This document shows positions 32,003 to 40,858 of a stretch of 64,000 nucleotides of DNA, one piece after another. Both the position numbers and the translations under genes were made by a program. Under the pieces are notes generated by a model, which saw only the letters and a program-made list of their open reading frames with translations, made no database searches and was not told the origin of the DNA. This DNA comes from Haematococcus lacustris (taxonomy: Eukaryota; Chlorophyta; Chlorophyceae; Chlamydomonadales; Haematococcaceae). Each line of letters starts with the position of its first letter. The stretch's first letter is position 1. The DNA is taken from contig JASKMD010000028.1 in the NCBI GenBank assembly GCA_030144725.1, forward strand, positions 6,101,911 to 6,165,910, given 5' to 3'.

Positions 32003-32062
32003 GCTGGTTGAGGGGTTAAAGCACTCATCTACTCAGCTGAGCACATGCCATGGGTAAAGGTC
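32003..32062 (+). ncRNA. tRNA-like relic (possible SINE head)
   Basis: The stretch around TGGTTGAGGGGTTAAAGCAC resembles a tRNA D-arm/A-box region. It is followed 30-40 bases later by GGGTAAAGGTCC, a poor match to a B-box. No complete cloverleaf can be drawn, so at best it is a decayed tRNA-derived element. Confidence 0.15.
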
Positions 32063-33887
32063 CAGCGGCCTGCATGCTTGCCGTCAGCCGCATTTTGTTC
32101 CAAGGGGAGGTAACGGGCCCCCTCCTACCACCCTACTACAACAAATCACTTCAGCCTCCTCCTACCGTGGTAACGGACCAGTTATAGGCTAGCTGCCAAA
32201 GGCGTCGCCCATTGGCGGGACGCTGCCCCCCTCCCCTCCTCCTATCCTGAAATTGTTCACCAGGGTCCTCATGGAGCCAGTTTCCACGATCTGGTCGGAA
32301 GCCAGTGCCCACTTTGTCAGGGACGCCATTGCTGGGATGTGGTCACTGAGCCAACCAGCTGAGCCTGGCAGCTACCAACCAGCTTCCAACCACGTGTACA
32401 GTTTACTCTGCCTAGGGTGACACCCTCTTCTGCTGCTATGTCTGGTAGGTAGGGGCTGATAGCATGAGCTGCTTGCAGAGCTGTGATGTCAGCAGGTAGG
32501 CGTTGTTCTAAATACTGGGCGGAGAGTATTAAGCAAGGTGTGGCTCAGCCCTAGCGTGAAGGGTATGTTGTCGACCGCAGTGGTCCTGCTTTTTGCATTG
32601 CAGTGGCCCTACACTGCTCCTGCTGAACACTGCTCTGGTTGCGGCCGGACTGGGGTGACCTCCTTGTCATGGGTATATTTATCAGGAGAATGCTGCTGTG
32701 CGCCAGCGGTTCTCTGCCAATGTTATGCTTTACACTTGCACATGTGCATACTGCACGACATGCAGTGGTTGTGAGATGTGAAGTCCAGGGAGGGCGGCAA
32801 CCTTCGTCCCCACCCATGCGGGCACACTCCTTGACTTCAACACAGACCTCCCATCACCTCCCCAAGGTAGTGGACCTGACCAGAACGCCCAAACGGGTGT
32901 GCTACACTGTGCCCTTGTGACTTGCGGCGTGTGACTATGACTTTGTGTGACTTTCACTTTGTGTGAGTTTGACTTTGCACAATTCTTGCACCGTCCCTGC
33001 CAACGGCAAGCATCTCGCTTACACCCCTCACTACCAAGGTGTTGACTGCCGCGGCGCAATCCATTGCACTCAAATCCAAGCTCACCGCATGCACGCCCTT
33101 GGCAGCAGGCGGCGCCACAAAGTGCACCTCACTCAGCAGCCCACCATCATGCAGCTATCAAACAAGGCCGGTCGCGCCACCTGGCTCGTTCTCAAAGGTT
33201 TCAGCCGCCACGGGCACATCTGGGTAGGCATTCAGCGCTGCCTGCTGCCAAGCCAGCCAGCTGCAAGCCAGGAGGCGCCACGCGTGCCATGCGACAGCGT
33301 AGGCAAACTTTCCCTCCTCTTGCAGCAACTGCAACCACCACCACCAACAGGGATTTCAGCCGTGGTGATGGTGATGCCATGGTGATTGCAAGAGCGCCGC
33401 CATGGTGAAAGCAAGAGTGTAGGCAACAAAGGTCAGGTGAAGGCCACAAGGTGTCGCATGGCGATGGGTGTGCGCTCAACCAGCCTCCCAGCATGTTCAA
33501 CCCTGGCACCCTGATAAGCCCTTGGCACAGAGCCAAGGTCACACGGTGTCACACTTGTGGCTGGTAGAGCCAAGGTGCATGTCACAAAGTACTGCATGGC
33601 GGTGGGTGTGCACCCCATGAGGGTCCCAATGAGTTGTTTTAGACCTAGCCCCTGGTGCACACCAGGCAGGACCGCCCTGCGTCAGGTTTAATACTGGGAG
33701 CAGTGAGAGCTCCTCTGCCCACTCACCATGCAGCCAAGCCCTTAACACGGCCACTACAAGACACATGTTGCCATTCAGCCTCCTCAGTGATTTTGTGAGC
33801 AGCCAGGCAAGTATCCAACACGGCCACTACAAGGCAACTGTTTCCATGCGCCCTCCTTAGTGAATTTGTGTGCATCACAAGAGGAGG

Positions 33888-34028
33888 CCTGAAAGAGAAA
33901 GAGGCCCTCGCTAAGAGGCAGCGCTTCACCGGACAAACACAGTTACACACTATAGCAAGTATAAAGCCCACCTGAAAGAGAAAGAGGCCCTCGCTAAGAG
34001 GCAGCGCTTCACCGGACAAACACAGTAA
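33888..34028 (+). repeat. 55-bp direct duplication
   Basis: A block starting CTGAAAGAGAAAGAGGCCCT and ending GGACAAACACAGT occurs at about 33889-33943 and again at 33973-34027, apparently identical. Both copies are separated by 29 bp. Confidence 0.9.
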
Positions 34029-34278
34029 AGCACTACGTCACTGAGCGGAGCCTAAAACAGAAGTCACACTTGAGATACAGTTAGCTCAACCCCTGATGGG
34101 CTGGCTGATCCTAGCATGCCTTGCTCCAACAAGGCCCAAAGCAGTACAGTTCCATCTAGGAAACACACCACAGGCCATGTGCTGGACCCCTTGTCGTGCT
34201 TGCTGTGCCCGGCTGGCGTGCAGCCTGTGTGAGGGTGCACCACCCCACCGCCTGTGGGGCCCCGTCCCCAACCCTCAC

Positions 34279-35266
34279 CTGCTTGCCGTCAAAGCAGCGG
34301 GGCAAGTGCAGGTGCATCCCAAGGCCATAGCGCCGGGCTAGGCCTTTCAGCCGCCACCGCATCCTCACACGCACCTGCACAACGGGCCTGCCATTCACTC
34401 ACCCGCCAAGCAGATATGCCACTGAGTTGCAGAAGCCCTCCCTCTGCCCTCCCTCGCTCAGCATGGCCTGCCCGGCTGCACGTGCCCATCAGTGGTTTGC
34501 ACCTTTTTAGGATTCTCACTCTATCTCGTATGTATGTACAGTGTATCACACCCTCACCCATGTCTGCACAGCATTCAAGGCAGCATGGCACCTGGTTCCC
34601 AGCATGGCTGTGTGAAGGGCCTGGGGTGATTGTTGCACAGAGGGCCGGTGCACACTGCAGCCTAAGGAGCGGTGAGGAGCGCCTAGAGAGAGCCTGCTAC
34701 ACAGAGCTACACACAGCGCGTGGAGCGTGGCCTGGAGGGCAGTGGCTGGCTGGTGGTGGGAGCAGGCCACGCCCCTTCCAGCCAGAAGCTCCTCCCCTTC
34801 AATGCACGCCAGCTCTGCCGTATTGGTCTTCTTCTGCTGCTGCTGCTAGTTTCTGGTTGCGTTGCTGTTTACAGCCACACAGCAGGTCATGGCTTGCTGC
34901 CACTGTGAAAGCAATGCGCAGCGATGGCAGCAGGTGGAGGTGGAGGGTGTGGAAGCGATGCTGAGATGTGGAACCGTGCATGCAGTAGTCCTGACCTTGG
35001 CTCTAGCTCGCCAGGCATGCAGTAGCCTGCGGCAGATGCCTGCTTGCACTGCGCTGGCTGCCAGCTCAGCCTGACGAGCCCGCCTGAGCTGGAGCCTGCA
35101 GGCAGCACAGCAGGTTGCAGTCACAGCTGTAGCTGTAGGAGGGCTGGCAGCAACTGATGCCACAGGCAGTGGCTGCCCACCTGACCAGGTGGCCTCGTAC
35201 CACTGCCTGGATTGCTACGGCGGCTGCGGTCCGCTGACCCCGCCACAGGCGCAGCTCATGGAACGC
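34279..35266 (-). CDS. IQ-motif (calmodulin-binding) protein, partial
   Basis: Three phase-consistent exons on the minus strand: 35181-35266, 34996-35095 and 34279-34374. Spliced, they read AFHELRLWRGQRTAAAVAIQ, then AVVRGHLVRRLQLRRARQ, AASAVQAGICRRLLHAW, and a basic tail ending LHLPRCFDGKQ. Two tandem IQ motifs (IQxxxRGxxxR) are visible, the first falling into place only after splicing across 35096-35180, which supports the model. IQ motifs bind calmodulin or EF-hand light chains. 5' coding sequence probably continues into the Ala/Gln-rich frame at about 35700-36067 and possibly 36457-36900 (a Gln-rich frame with its own ATG). The 3' end after 34279 was not found. The specific protein (myosin, kinesin or other IQ protein) cannot be named. 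Confidence 0.5.
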
Positions 35267-35677
35267 CTGCGAGGCGTGGGGCTGAGCTGCTGCCCTGAGC
35301 ATGCCCTGTTCCGTAGAACTTGACCTCACTCCCCACCCTCCTGCTGCTGCTGCTGCTGCTGCTGGCCCTCCTGCTGCTGCTCCTGCTGCTGCTGCTCCTG
35401 CTGCTGCTCCCCTTGCTGTGGGCACTTGGTCCCCCCACGCTCCTGCATCACATCAGGACATGTTCACAAGAGCACACACACACACACACACGATGAGAAT
35501 TGGGGTGGCTTTGCACACCCCCACAGAGGCTGAGGGCGCCACCACTGCATTGGCCCATGGCTCGTGTGATACCAACACAGGCACACACGTGACCTCGTGC
35601 TACATGATGCAGCATGTAATGGCAGGGCAGCGTTGAGCAGTGAGCGGCGGTGAGCACATGCAGTGACAGGCCTCGCC

Positions 35678-36067
35678 TCAGCCTCTGCACCAGACACACG
35701 ACGCAGTGCGTCCGCCACCACTGGCATCACAGGCGGCCGAGCTGCAGTCTCCCACACCACTGCCACCACCCTGCTGGTCACCTGCCAGAGGTGTCTCAGG
35801 CGGTGAGCTGGTGCTTCCCTCCGGGGCTCCATGCCTGGCAGCCAGCAGCCCCACAGCAATCTGCAGGGACCGTTTGCTGGGCACTGCTGCTGCCCCAGCC
35901 ATGGGCGGGCTTGAGGTGGGTTGTGCGGGTGCTTGATGTTGGGCAGGCGCCAGGGACATGCCACCACCCTCAAGGGTATGCAGCTGCCCAGCGGAAGGGA
36001 GGGGTTGATCAACCTGGGTCAACAAGGCACCTTGTTTTATGACTTGTGCAGCCGCAACAAGGGACAT
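35678..36067 (-). CDS. Possible 5' exon of the IQ-motif gene
   Basis: This open minus-strand frame starts at an ATG (36065-36067, MSLVAAAQVIKQGALL) and is rich in Ala, Pro, Ser and Gly. It has no known domain and is in the right position to precede the IQ exons. Linkage is inferred only from proximity and strand. Confidence 0.25.
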   Translation of the reverse strand: MSLVAAAQVIKQGALLTQVDQPLPSAGQLHTLEGGGMSLAPAQHQAPAQPTSSPPMAGAAAVPSKRSLQIAVGLLAARHGAPEGSTSSPPETPLAGDQQGGGSGVGDCSSAACDASGGGRTASCVWCRG

Positions 36068-36456
36068 GCTGAGGTGTCTGCCATGACACACTTGCTTGAC
36101 TCATGCAGCTTAACCTGCAGCTTAACAAGGCAGCTTAACCTGTGAGGGGCTCAACAGGCTGGTCCAGAGACATACATTGGTCAGGCGGCATGGTAGGAGA
36201 TATATATTGCCGGTGTCGGCTGGACAAGGCAGAGACATACAAGCTGGTCCTTAGGCAGACAGTGCCACCTGCCAGTGGGCTGGGCGCGCTGCTGGATAGA
36301 ACATGTGGCATATAGCTCATAGGGCATGGAGTGCCAAACTTGCCAACGGCAGTGTTGCTGATTCTTTTCACCATGCGAGCAGCCAGGCAGTGCACTGTCG
36401 CTGTTGAGTATTCCACCCTGAGACGTCTGTGACTTTTCCAAGCAAGTGAGGGTTTG

Positions 36457-36900
36457 TCACGGCTCATTTTCACGGAGTGATGAACGAAATGCAACCGCTA
36501 GCATGGGTAGCAGGGTATGCCAGACAGCACCACTTGCCTGCTGATTCACACGTGTCTGAGTAAGAGCCATAAGTTTTTGTTTTCGCAGCAGGAGGCGGTC
36601 AATGGCAGGGAAGGGGGCTGGGCTTGCCAGTGCTGGCTGCTGCTGCTGCTGAGGGTCCTGGCACTGCTGCTGCTGCTGCTGCGGCGATTTGCAGGAAAGG
36701 GTGGCCATGGCAGGATGCTTTGGGTAGCCATTGTTGCCGGTGGGTACAATGCTCTCCGGGTCAGCAAGTATGGTACTGGGCTGCAACACAGCTGGCTTCT
36801 GACTCGATAAGCGGCTGGGATTGTCAAGACGAGTCACAGTCAAAGCTTGTAATCTTGGATTGCTCTGCACTGCATGGCATGCCGTTGCCATGGCTTGCAT
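36457..36900 (-). CDS. Gln-rich hypothetical ORF
   Basis: A 147-codon frame with ATG at 36898-36900. It contains a CTG-encoded poly-Gln stretch (SPQQQQQQCQDPQQQQQPAL). No domain is recognised. It could be a further upstream exon of the IQ-motif gene or a separate gene. Confidence 0.25.
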   Translation of the reverse strand: MQAMATACHAVQSNPRLQALTVTRLDNPSRLSSQKPAVLQPSTILADPESIVPTGNNGYPKHPAMATLSCKSPQQQQQQCQDPQQQQQPALASPAPFPAIDRLLLRKQKLMALTQTRVNQQASGAVWHTLLPMLAVAFRSSLRENEP

Positions 36901-37513
36901 TGGAAGAGCAACAATACTCCGGAGAAAATATTATATGTCAGCTGTAGATTAGACCAGCTTCACCTGGGTATAGCACATCTGACTGCAGCCCTTGCGCCAT
37001 TGCTGCCATACATTGCTTAATGTGAGTCATGTTGCTTTTCACGCTCGAGTACTGAGACAACACAGCTGTCTGAAGCTGAATTATCACAGCTTCCTGCAGT
37101 TTAGAGGAAGACTAGGTGAGTGCGAGCTTTGAAGGGTTGTTGAGGCCCTTTCCCTTGCAGGAGCATTGCTTGTCTACCCGCTCGTGATAGTTAGCAGCGA
37201 ACTTTGAAGCAGAGTCCGCGATGCGCTCTTTGTGGTCTATTGTGATCATTTTGTACTGTGTAGTTCAGTCGATGTCTGCCTGTAGGTCTTATGAGCGCAA
37301 GGTACGCCCGGCAGCAGTGTCCTAGGTCGGTAAAGTCTGGGTCAAGGACCCTCACCATATTCGGAGAACCCTTACCATATCATCCATGCAGGTGTTAATC
37401 CCTACAGCCCTCATGCAACACCAAAATATCAAGGAGCGCAACTCGACTAGACGAGACGTCTCGACTCGACTCGACGGTCGAGATGGACTCGAGATGAGCC
37501 TTTTGAATAGCGC

Positions 37514-37942
37514 GTGAATAGTGTGTGGACGTTGTGGCGTCGCTCAGCGAATGATATGCTGGCCTGGCTGGGGTGGCGGTTAAAGTTGGTTTGCATAGAC
37601 ATGCCCGGACATGCCCAGCAGCGTCTGAATCGCAAAATGGAGCCCGAGGCCCCTCTCCCGCCTCAGCCTCCTGAACTCACCGCGCGATACAACAAGGAAG
37701 TCCTGACGCTCGAGGAAATTGTCCAGGCGCACGGCAACAGCGTGCATGCGCAAAAGTACAGCATCGAGGTTGTTGGGGGCAAGATCAAGGCGGTCTGCAA
37801 TGACTGCAAAGTGGCCCTCTCCTGTGGCAACCTGAGTGACGCAAAGAGGCACCAGTGCAACAAGCGGCCCCGCTCAGGACAAGATGCTACAGATGCTGAT
37901 GGCGCATCTAATGACATGCCTAGGGAGCGGCATGTATCATGA
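37514..37942 (+). CDS. hAT transposase N-terminal BED-like exon
   Basis: The ORF contains VGGKIKAVCNDCKVALSC and DAKRHQCNKR, a Cys2...His-x-Cys arrangement resembling the BED-type zinc finger at the start of hAT transposases. An alternative start is the internal ATG at 37637 (MEPEAPLPPQPPEL). The frame stops in the terminus of the inserted inner element, so the protein is truncated. Confidence 0.5.
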   Translation: MNSVWTLWRRSANDMLAWLGWRLKLVCIDMPGHAQQRLNRKMEPEAPLPPQPPELTARYNKEVLTLEEIVQAHGNSVHAQKYSIEVVGGKIKAVCNDCKVALSCGNLSDAKRHQCNKRPRSGQDATDADGASNDMPRERHVS

Positions 37943-38200
37943 TATCTCATGATACGCGTATATGGACTATTAGGCATATCATGATTATCATGATACAGTT
38001 ATGATACATCCCAAGTCATCTTGGCGACCCTAGTTCGACTCTTGGTAACCGCAGAATCTCAAGATTTTCGCAGGTTGCAACTCGCTCGTAGCAACAGGTC
38101 GCAACTCACGAATAGGCTCCATGAACGGGTTGCATTCGCTCTCAATGGGAGTGACAAGGCGTTGCAACCTGAGACATTACAATACACACGTGCTAGGCTC

Positions 38201-38322
38201 AGTGCTAGGCTCAGAGCCACACACGGCCAGCCTGCTGCTCACACCCACACACGGCATGCTAAGAGTCCTGGGCGGCTGCTAGGCCCAGTGCCACACATGG
38301 CCAGCCTGCTGCTCACACCCAC
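38201..38322 (+). repeat. Direct repeat of about 45 bp within the inner element
   Basis: GCCAGCCTGCTGCTCACACC with its flanks occurs at about 38201-38246 and 38279-38322 with few differences. Confidence 0.8.
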
Positions 38323-38490
38323 GCTAGCGGCCACGATCATAAAGCCCTCCTATGGTGTATCAGGGGGTTACTTCGTCAACATGCACAACACATGCACTGC
38401 CAGGGGCATAGAGAGGAAGATGGGTATATGGCCTGGGAGGTGGTGGTGTGGTGGGCAGGGAGGGATGGGAAGGGTGGAGCATACACTAAC

Positions 38491-38925
38491 CTCTACAAGC
38501 TCACGGAGCTCCTTCATAGTGGCTTGCTTCACCTCCTTGTACAGCTCGTCCAACACCTCAGTGCGATAGTGCTTCTCCTTGAGCACATCCACGCCCAAAA
38601 GTTGGAATATGGACTGGAGGTGGACATTGTTCACGAAAGCAAACGGGACCTGCCCAGATACGAGGGCTAAGCCCAGACGACGGCGTATGGCGCGTTGCAC
38701 ATCGGGAGGCTGGGTTGTACCTCGCTCCTCAGGTGGGATGGGACCAAATGTCGGTTCCATAGTGCGCTTGACGACGCCAACGGTGCCACCTTTGCACTTG
38801 TGTTGGCCCACCGTTTGGCTCATGTTGCCCACGCTGAGAATTTTCGGGCAGCGCTTGCACACAGCAACTACATGGCCTTTACTGTTGCACTGGAACAACC
38901 AACCGCCAGCGTGCTCTTTTGACAT
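38491..38925 (-). pseudogene. hAT-like transposase N-terminal fragment (inner element)
   Basis: Starts at ATG 38925 (MSKEHAGGWLFQCNSKGHVV). A zinc-finger-like AVCKRCPKILSVGN and QHKCKGG is followed by a segment typical of hAT transposases before the catalytic core (VPFAFVNNVHLQSIFQLLG, YRTEVLDELYKEVKQATMK). It ends at a GT donor (GTTAGT) after ELVE. No downstream exon is found before the element ends, so only about the first 145 residues remain. It differs clearly from the outer element's finger, so the two belong to different hAT lineages. Confidence 0.55.
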
Positions 38926-39237
38926 CTGCGGAGCACCTCGCTTGATGGCAGCATAACACGGTTAAACATCTGCTCTGGCTCATCGGCGTCAGCCATGACG
39001 CCGGTGCACGATACACTGCCCGCCAGAACCCAGTACTGCCCGCCAACTGCCGCCTAACTGCCACCCGAACCTCAGCGCGCACGGTTACGACCAGTGCGCG
39101 AGGGACATAGGGTCCCCACAGGCGTCTTGCGCTGCAGAAACAGGGCTTATAATGAAATATAATGATATTATCATGATACATAGTCTATATCATATAATAT
39201 GATACAGCCCGGGACGCTCCTTAGACATGCCCTTTGA

Positions 39238-40142
39238 GCGCATATTTGCGACTTCACCCACAAGCTGGAGGCTGACTATCCCTACCTCAGCCAGCTACTT
39301 CCCATCTGGCACACCTTGTTGAAGGTGATGCATGCATAGCTGCACATCCGTCACAGCCATCATGCGCACAACATGTACAATTGGCAAGCATGCTTCGCCC
39401 GGCTTGCAACACACAGGCCATGCTTAGCCCCGCCCGCACTTGCACAAATAACCCTGCCCATGCTATGCAGGGTGCGGAGGAGTGGGTGCTTGAGGTGTCG
39501 CGTGACAATCCGCAGTGGACACTGGGCGTGCTAGACTTGTTGCGGGAGCGGCTGGCCAAGGGTTACTGGCCGGTCATGCCAGCCGCTTACGTGCTAGACG
39601 GCGTGAACTTTGCCCCGCCCAAGGACAATCTCAACCCATCTCCCCAGCCCCCCTTTGGGCTGCTGTCACCACAGGAGAAGGAGGACGCCATCACCACGGT
39701 GGCACGCCTCAGCAAGCATTTGCGACCAGACCTCACTGACAGCCAGGTCAAACAAGCCGTGCAGCGGGAGGTAGATGTGCTGCAGCTTGGTGGTTGGGGG
39801 GACAGCGAGCTGGAGAGGTTCGCAGCTCTGCTTGCCCCCAAGCCACCAGATGCAGCTGGCAGGGTGGCCGTGGAGCCAATCAGCATGCGGCGAGCCTTTT
39901 GGGGCAAGGCAGGCCCCCGTGGCTTCCCCCATCTGGCTGTTGCAGCCAGCAGGCTCTTGGGTGTGCATGCCACCTCGGCTGCATCAGAGCGCAATTGGTC
40001 AGCATGGGGCAGGTTGTTCACATCCGCCCGCACCAGGCTTACCCTAGAGCGCGCCAAGATGCTCATCTACATCAAGGCCAACGCTGGGTTGGGTGCTCGC
40101 CACAACACCGAGGCTCAGCTCCTCGCGCGCATGGGCGAGTAG
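39238..40142 (+). pseudogene. hAT transposase C-terminal part with dimerisation domain
   Basis: Two exons. A short one ends about 39326 (KLEADYPYLSQLLPIWHTLL). The main one, 39472-40142, begins GAEEWVLEVSRDNPQW and includes FPHLAVAASRLLGVHATS-AASERNWSAWGRLF and TRLTLERAKMLIYIKAN. The latter is the characteristic hAT C-terminal dimerisation signature (FPxLxxxA...TSAASERxFS...RxxLxxxxxxxLI). The N-terminal and RNase-H-like catalytic segments are absent, so it is a fragment of the outer element's transposase, separated from its 5' exon by the nested insertion. Confidence 0.7.
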
Positions 40143-40858
40143 GCAGCCACCACCACCTCCTAGTACAATCACTGCAGGCCACCATCACTTCCCCAACTCG
40201 TAGTGTGTAGTAATCCTGACACTCAACTAGAGACTTCATGGTTTGCAATGACTATTATCCTCTTCATGATTTAGTTCTTTACGACGTCGTCACGATGTAA
40301 GTACACTGTATTACCACTACAGGACTCCGAGGCTGTCGATGAGTACGTATACACTCGCTCTACGTGGACACAATAGCCGCACAACTCAGCATGCTTGGCG
40401 GCACTTATGCCTCAGCCAACATGCATTCGACCTTACAGCTCTGTACATTGTGCCTTGCACGCAGGCGGGCAGATAGATGCACCTAGCCTGCCTGCAGCTA
40501 GTTGAGTGGGCGGAGTGAAATCATCCCATGGCAGAATTCAAAAAAACCCGTCTAGTCGAGTCAAATCGAGTCGAGATCTCGACTAGATTTGACTCGTCGA
40601 GATCTCGTCGAGATCTCGACTAGATTGCGCTCCCTAAAAATAATGCATGAGTTGTTATCAAATACAGGCTGTGAGATCATTATTGTAAAGGCTACTGACA
40701 GTGTGCCTAATGCCCACTTCAGCTCAGCCTTCTGGTGTGTGTGCCTCCAGGTCTACTACTAGCAAGAGCTCTACCCTACTCTATAGCTCTTACTCACACA
40801 CATCCCCTTTGTGAGGGGTTTGGTATCTTGTTTTCTTGGGTTGTATTGCTGTAGCTGG

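Larger units (their letters stand above)
31276..34278. other. Gene-poor region upstream of GLR copy B
   Basis: No exon is supported with confidence. A 118-codon plus-strand frame (31445-31801) is open but has no motif I recognise. The first few hundred bases next to 31276 should contain the GLR promoter; no TATA-like element could be assigned. Direct repeats at 33888-34028 are listed separately. Confidence 0.45.
37931..39206 (-). mobile_element. Nested hAT-like element in opposite orientation (inner)
   Basis: The segment is bounded by AT-rich, mutually inverted ends built from GTATCATGATA-like motifs: left 37931-38008, right 39145-39206, which read inward starts GTATCATATTATATGAT. It splits the outer transposase frame between its zinc-finger exon and its C-terminal part. 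Its own transposase fragment is on the minus strand. The target duplication could not be fixed. The ends are inferred from the change in composition and the inverted motifs. Confidence 0.5.
37433..40633 (+). mobile_element. hAT-type DNA transposon (outer)
   Basis: The ends are inverted repeats. The left end begins GGAGCGCAACTCGACTAG (37433). The right end, read inward on the other strand, begins GGAGCGCAATCTAGTCGAG (from 40633). Both continue into a patchwork of TCGAGTCGAC/TCGAGATCTCGA sub-repeats typical of hAT subterminal regions. No clear 8-bp target duplication is seen (AATATCAA left, CTAAAAAT right). Inside are an N-terminal zinc-finger exon and a C-terminal dimerisation domain on the plus strand, separated by a nested element. 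The central catalytic part is missing or replaced, so the copy is non-autonomous. Confidence 0.65.

Noticed and set aside
39515..40210. Alternative-frame ORFs over the hAT C-terminal domain
   Set aside because: These are shadows of the frame that carries the hAT dimerisation signature.
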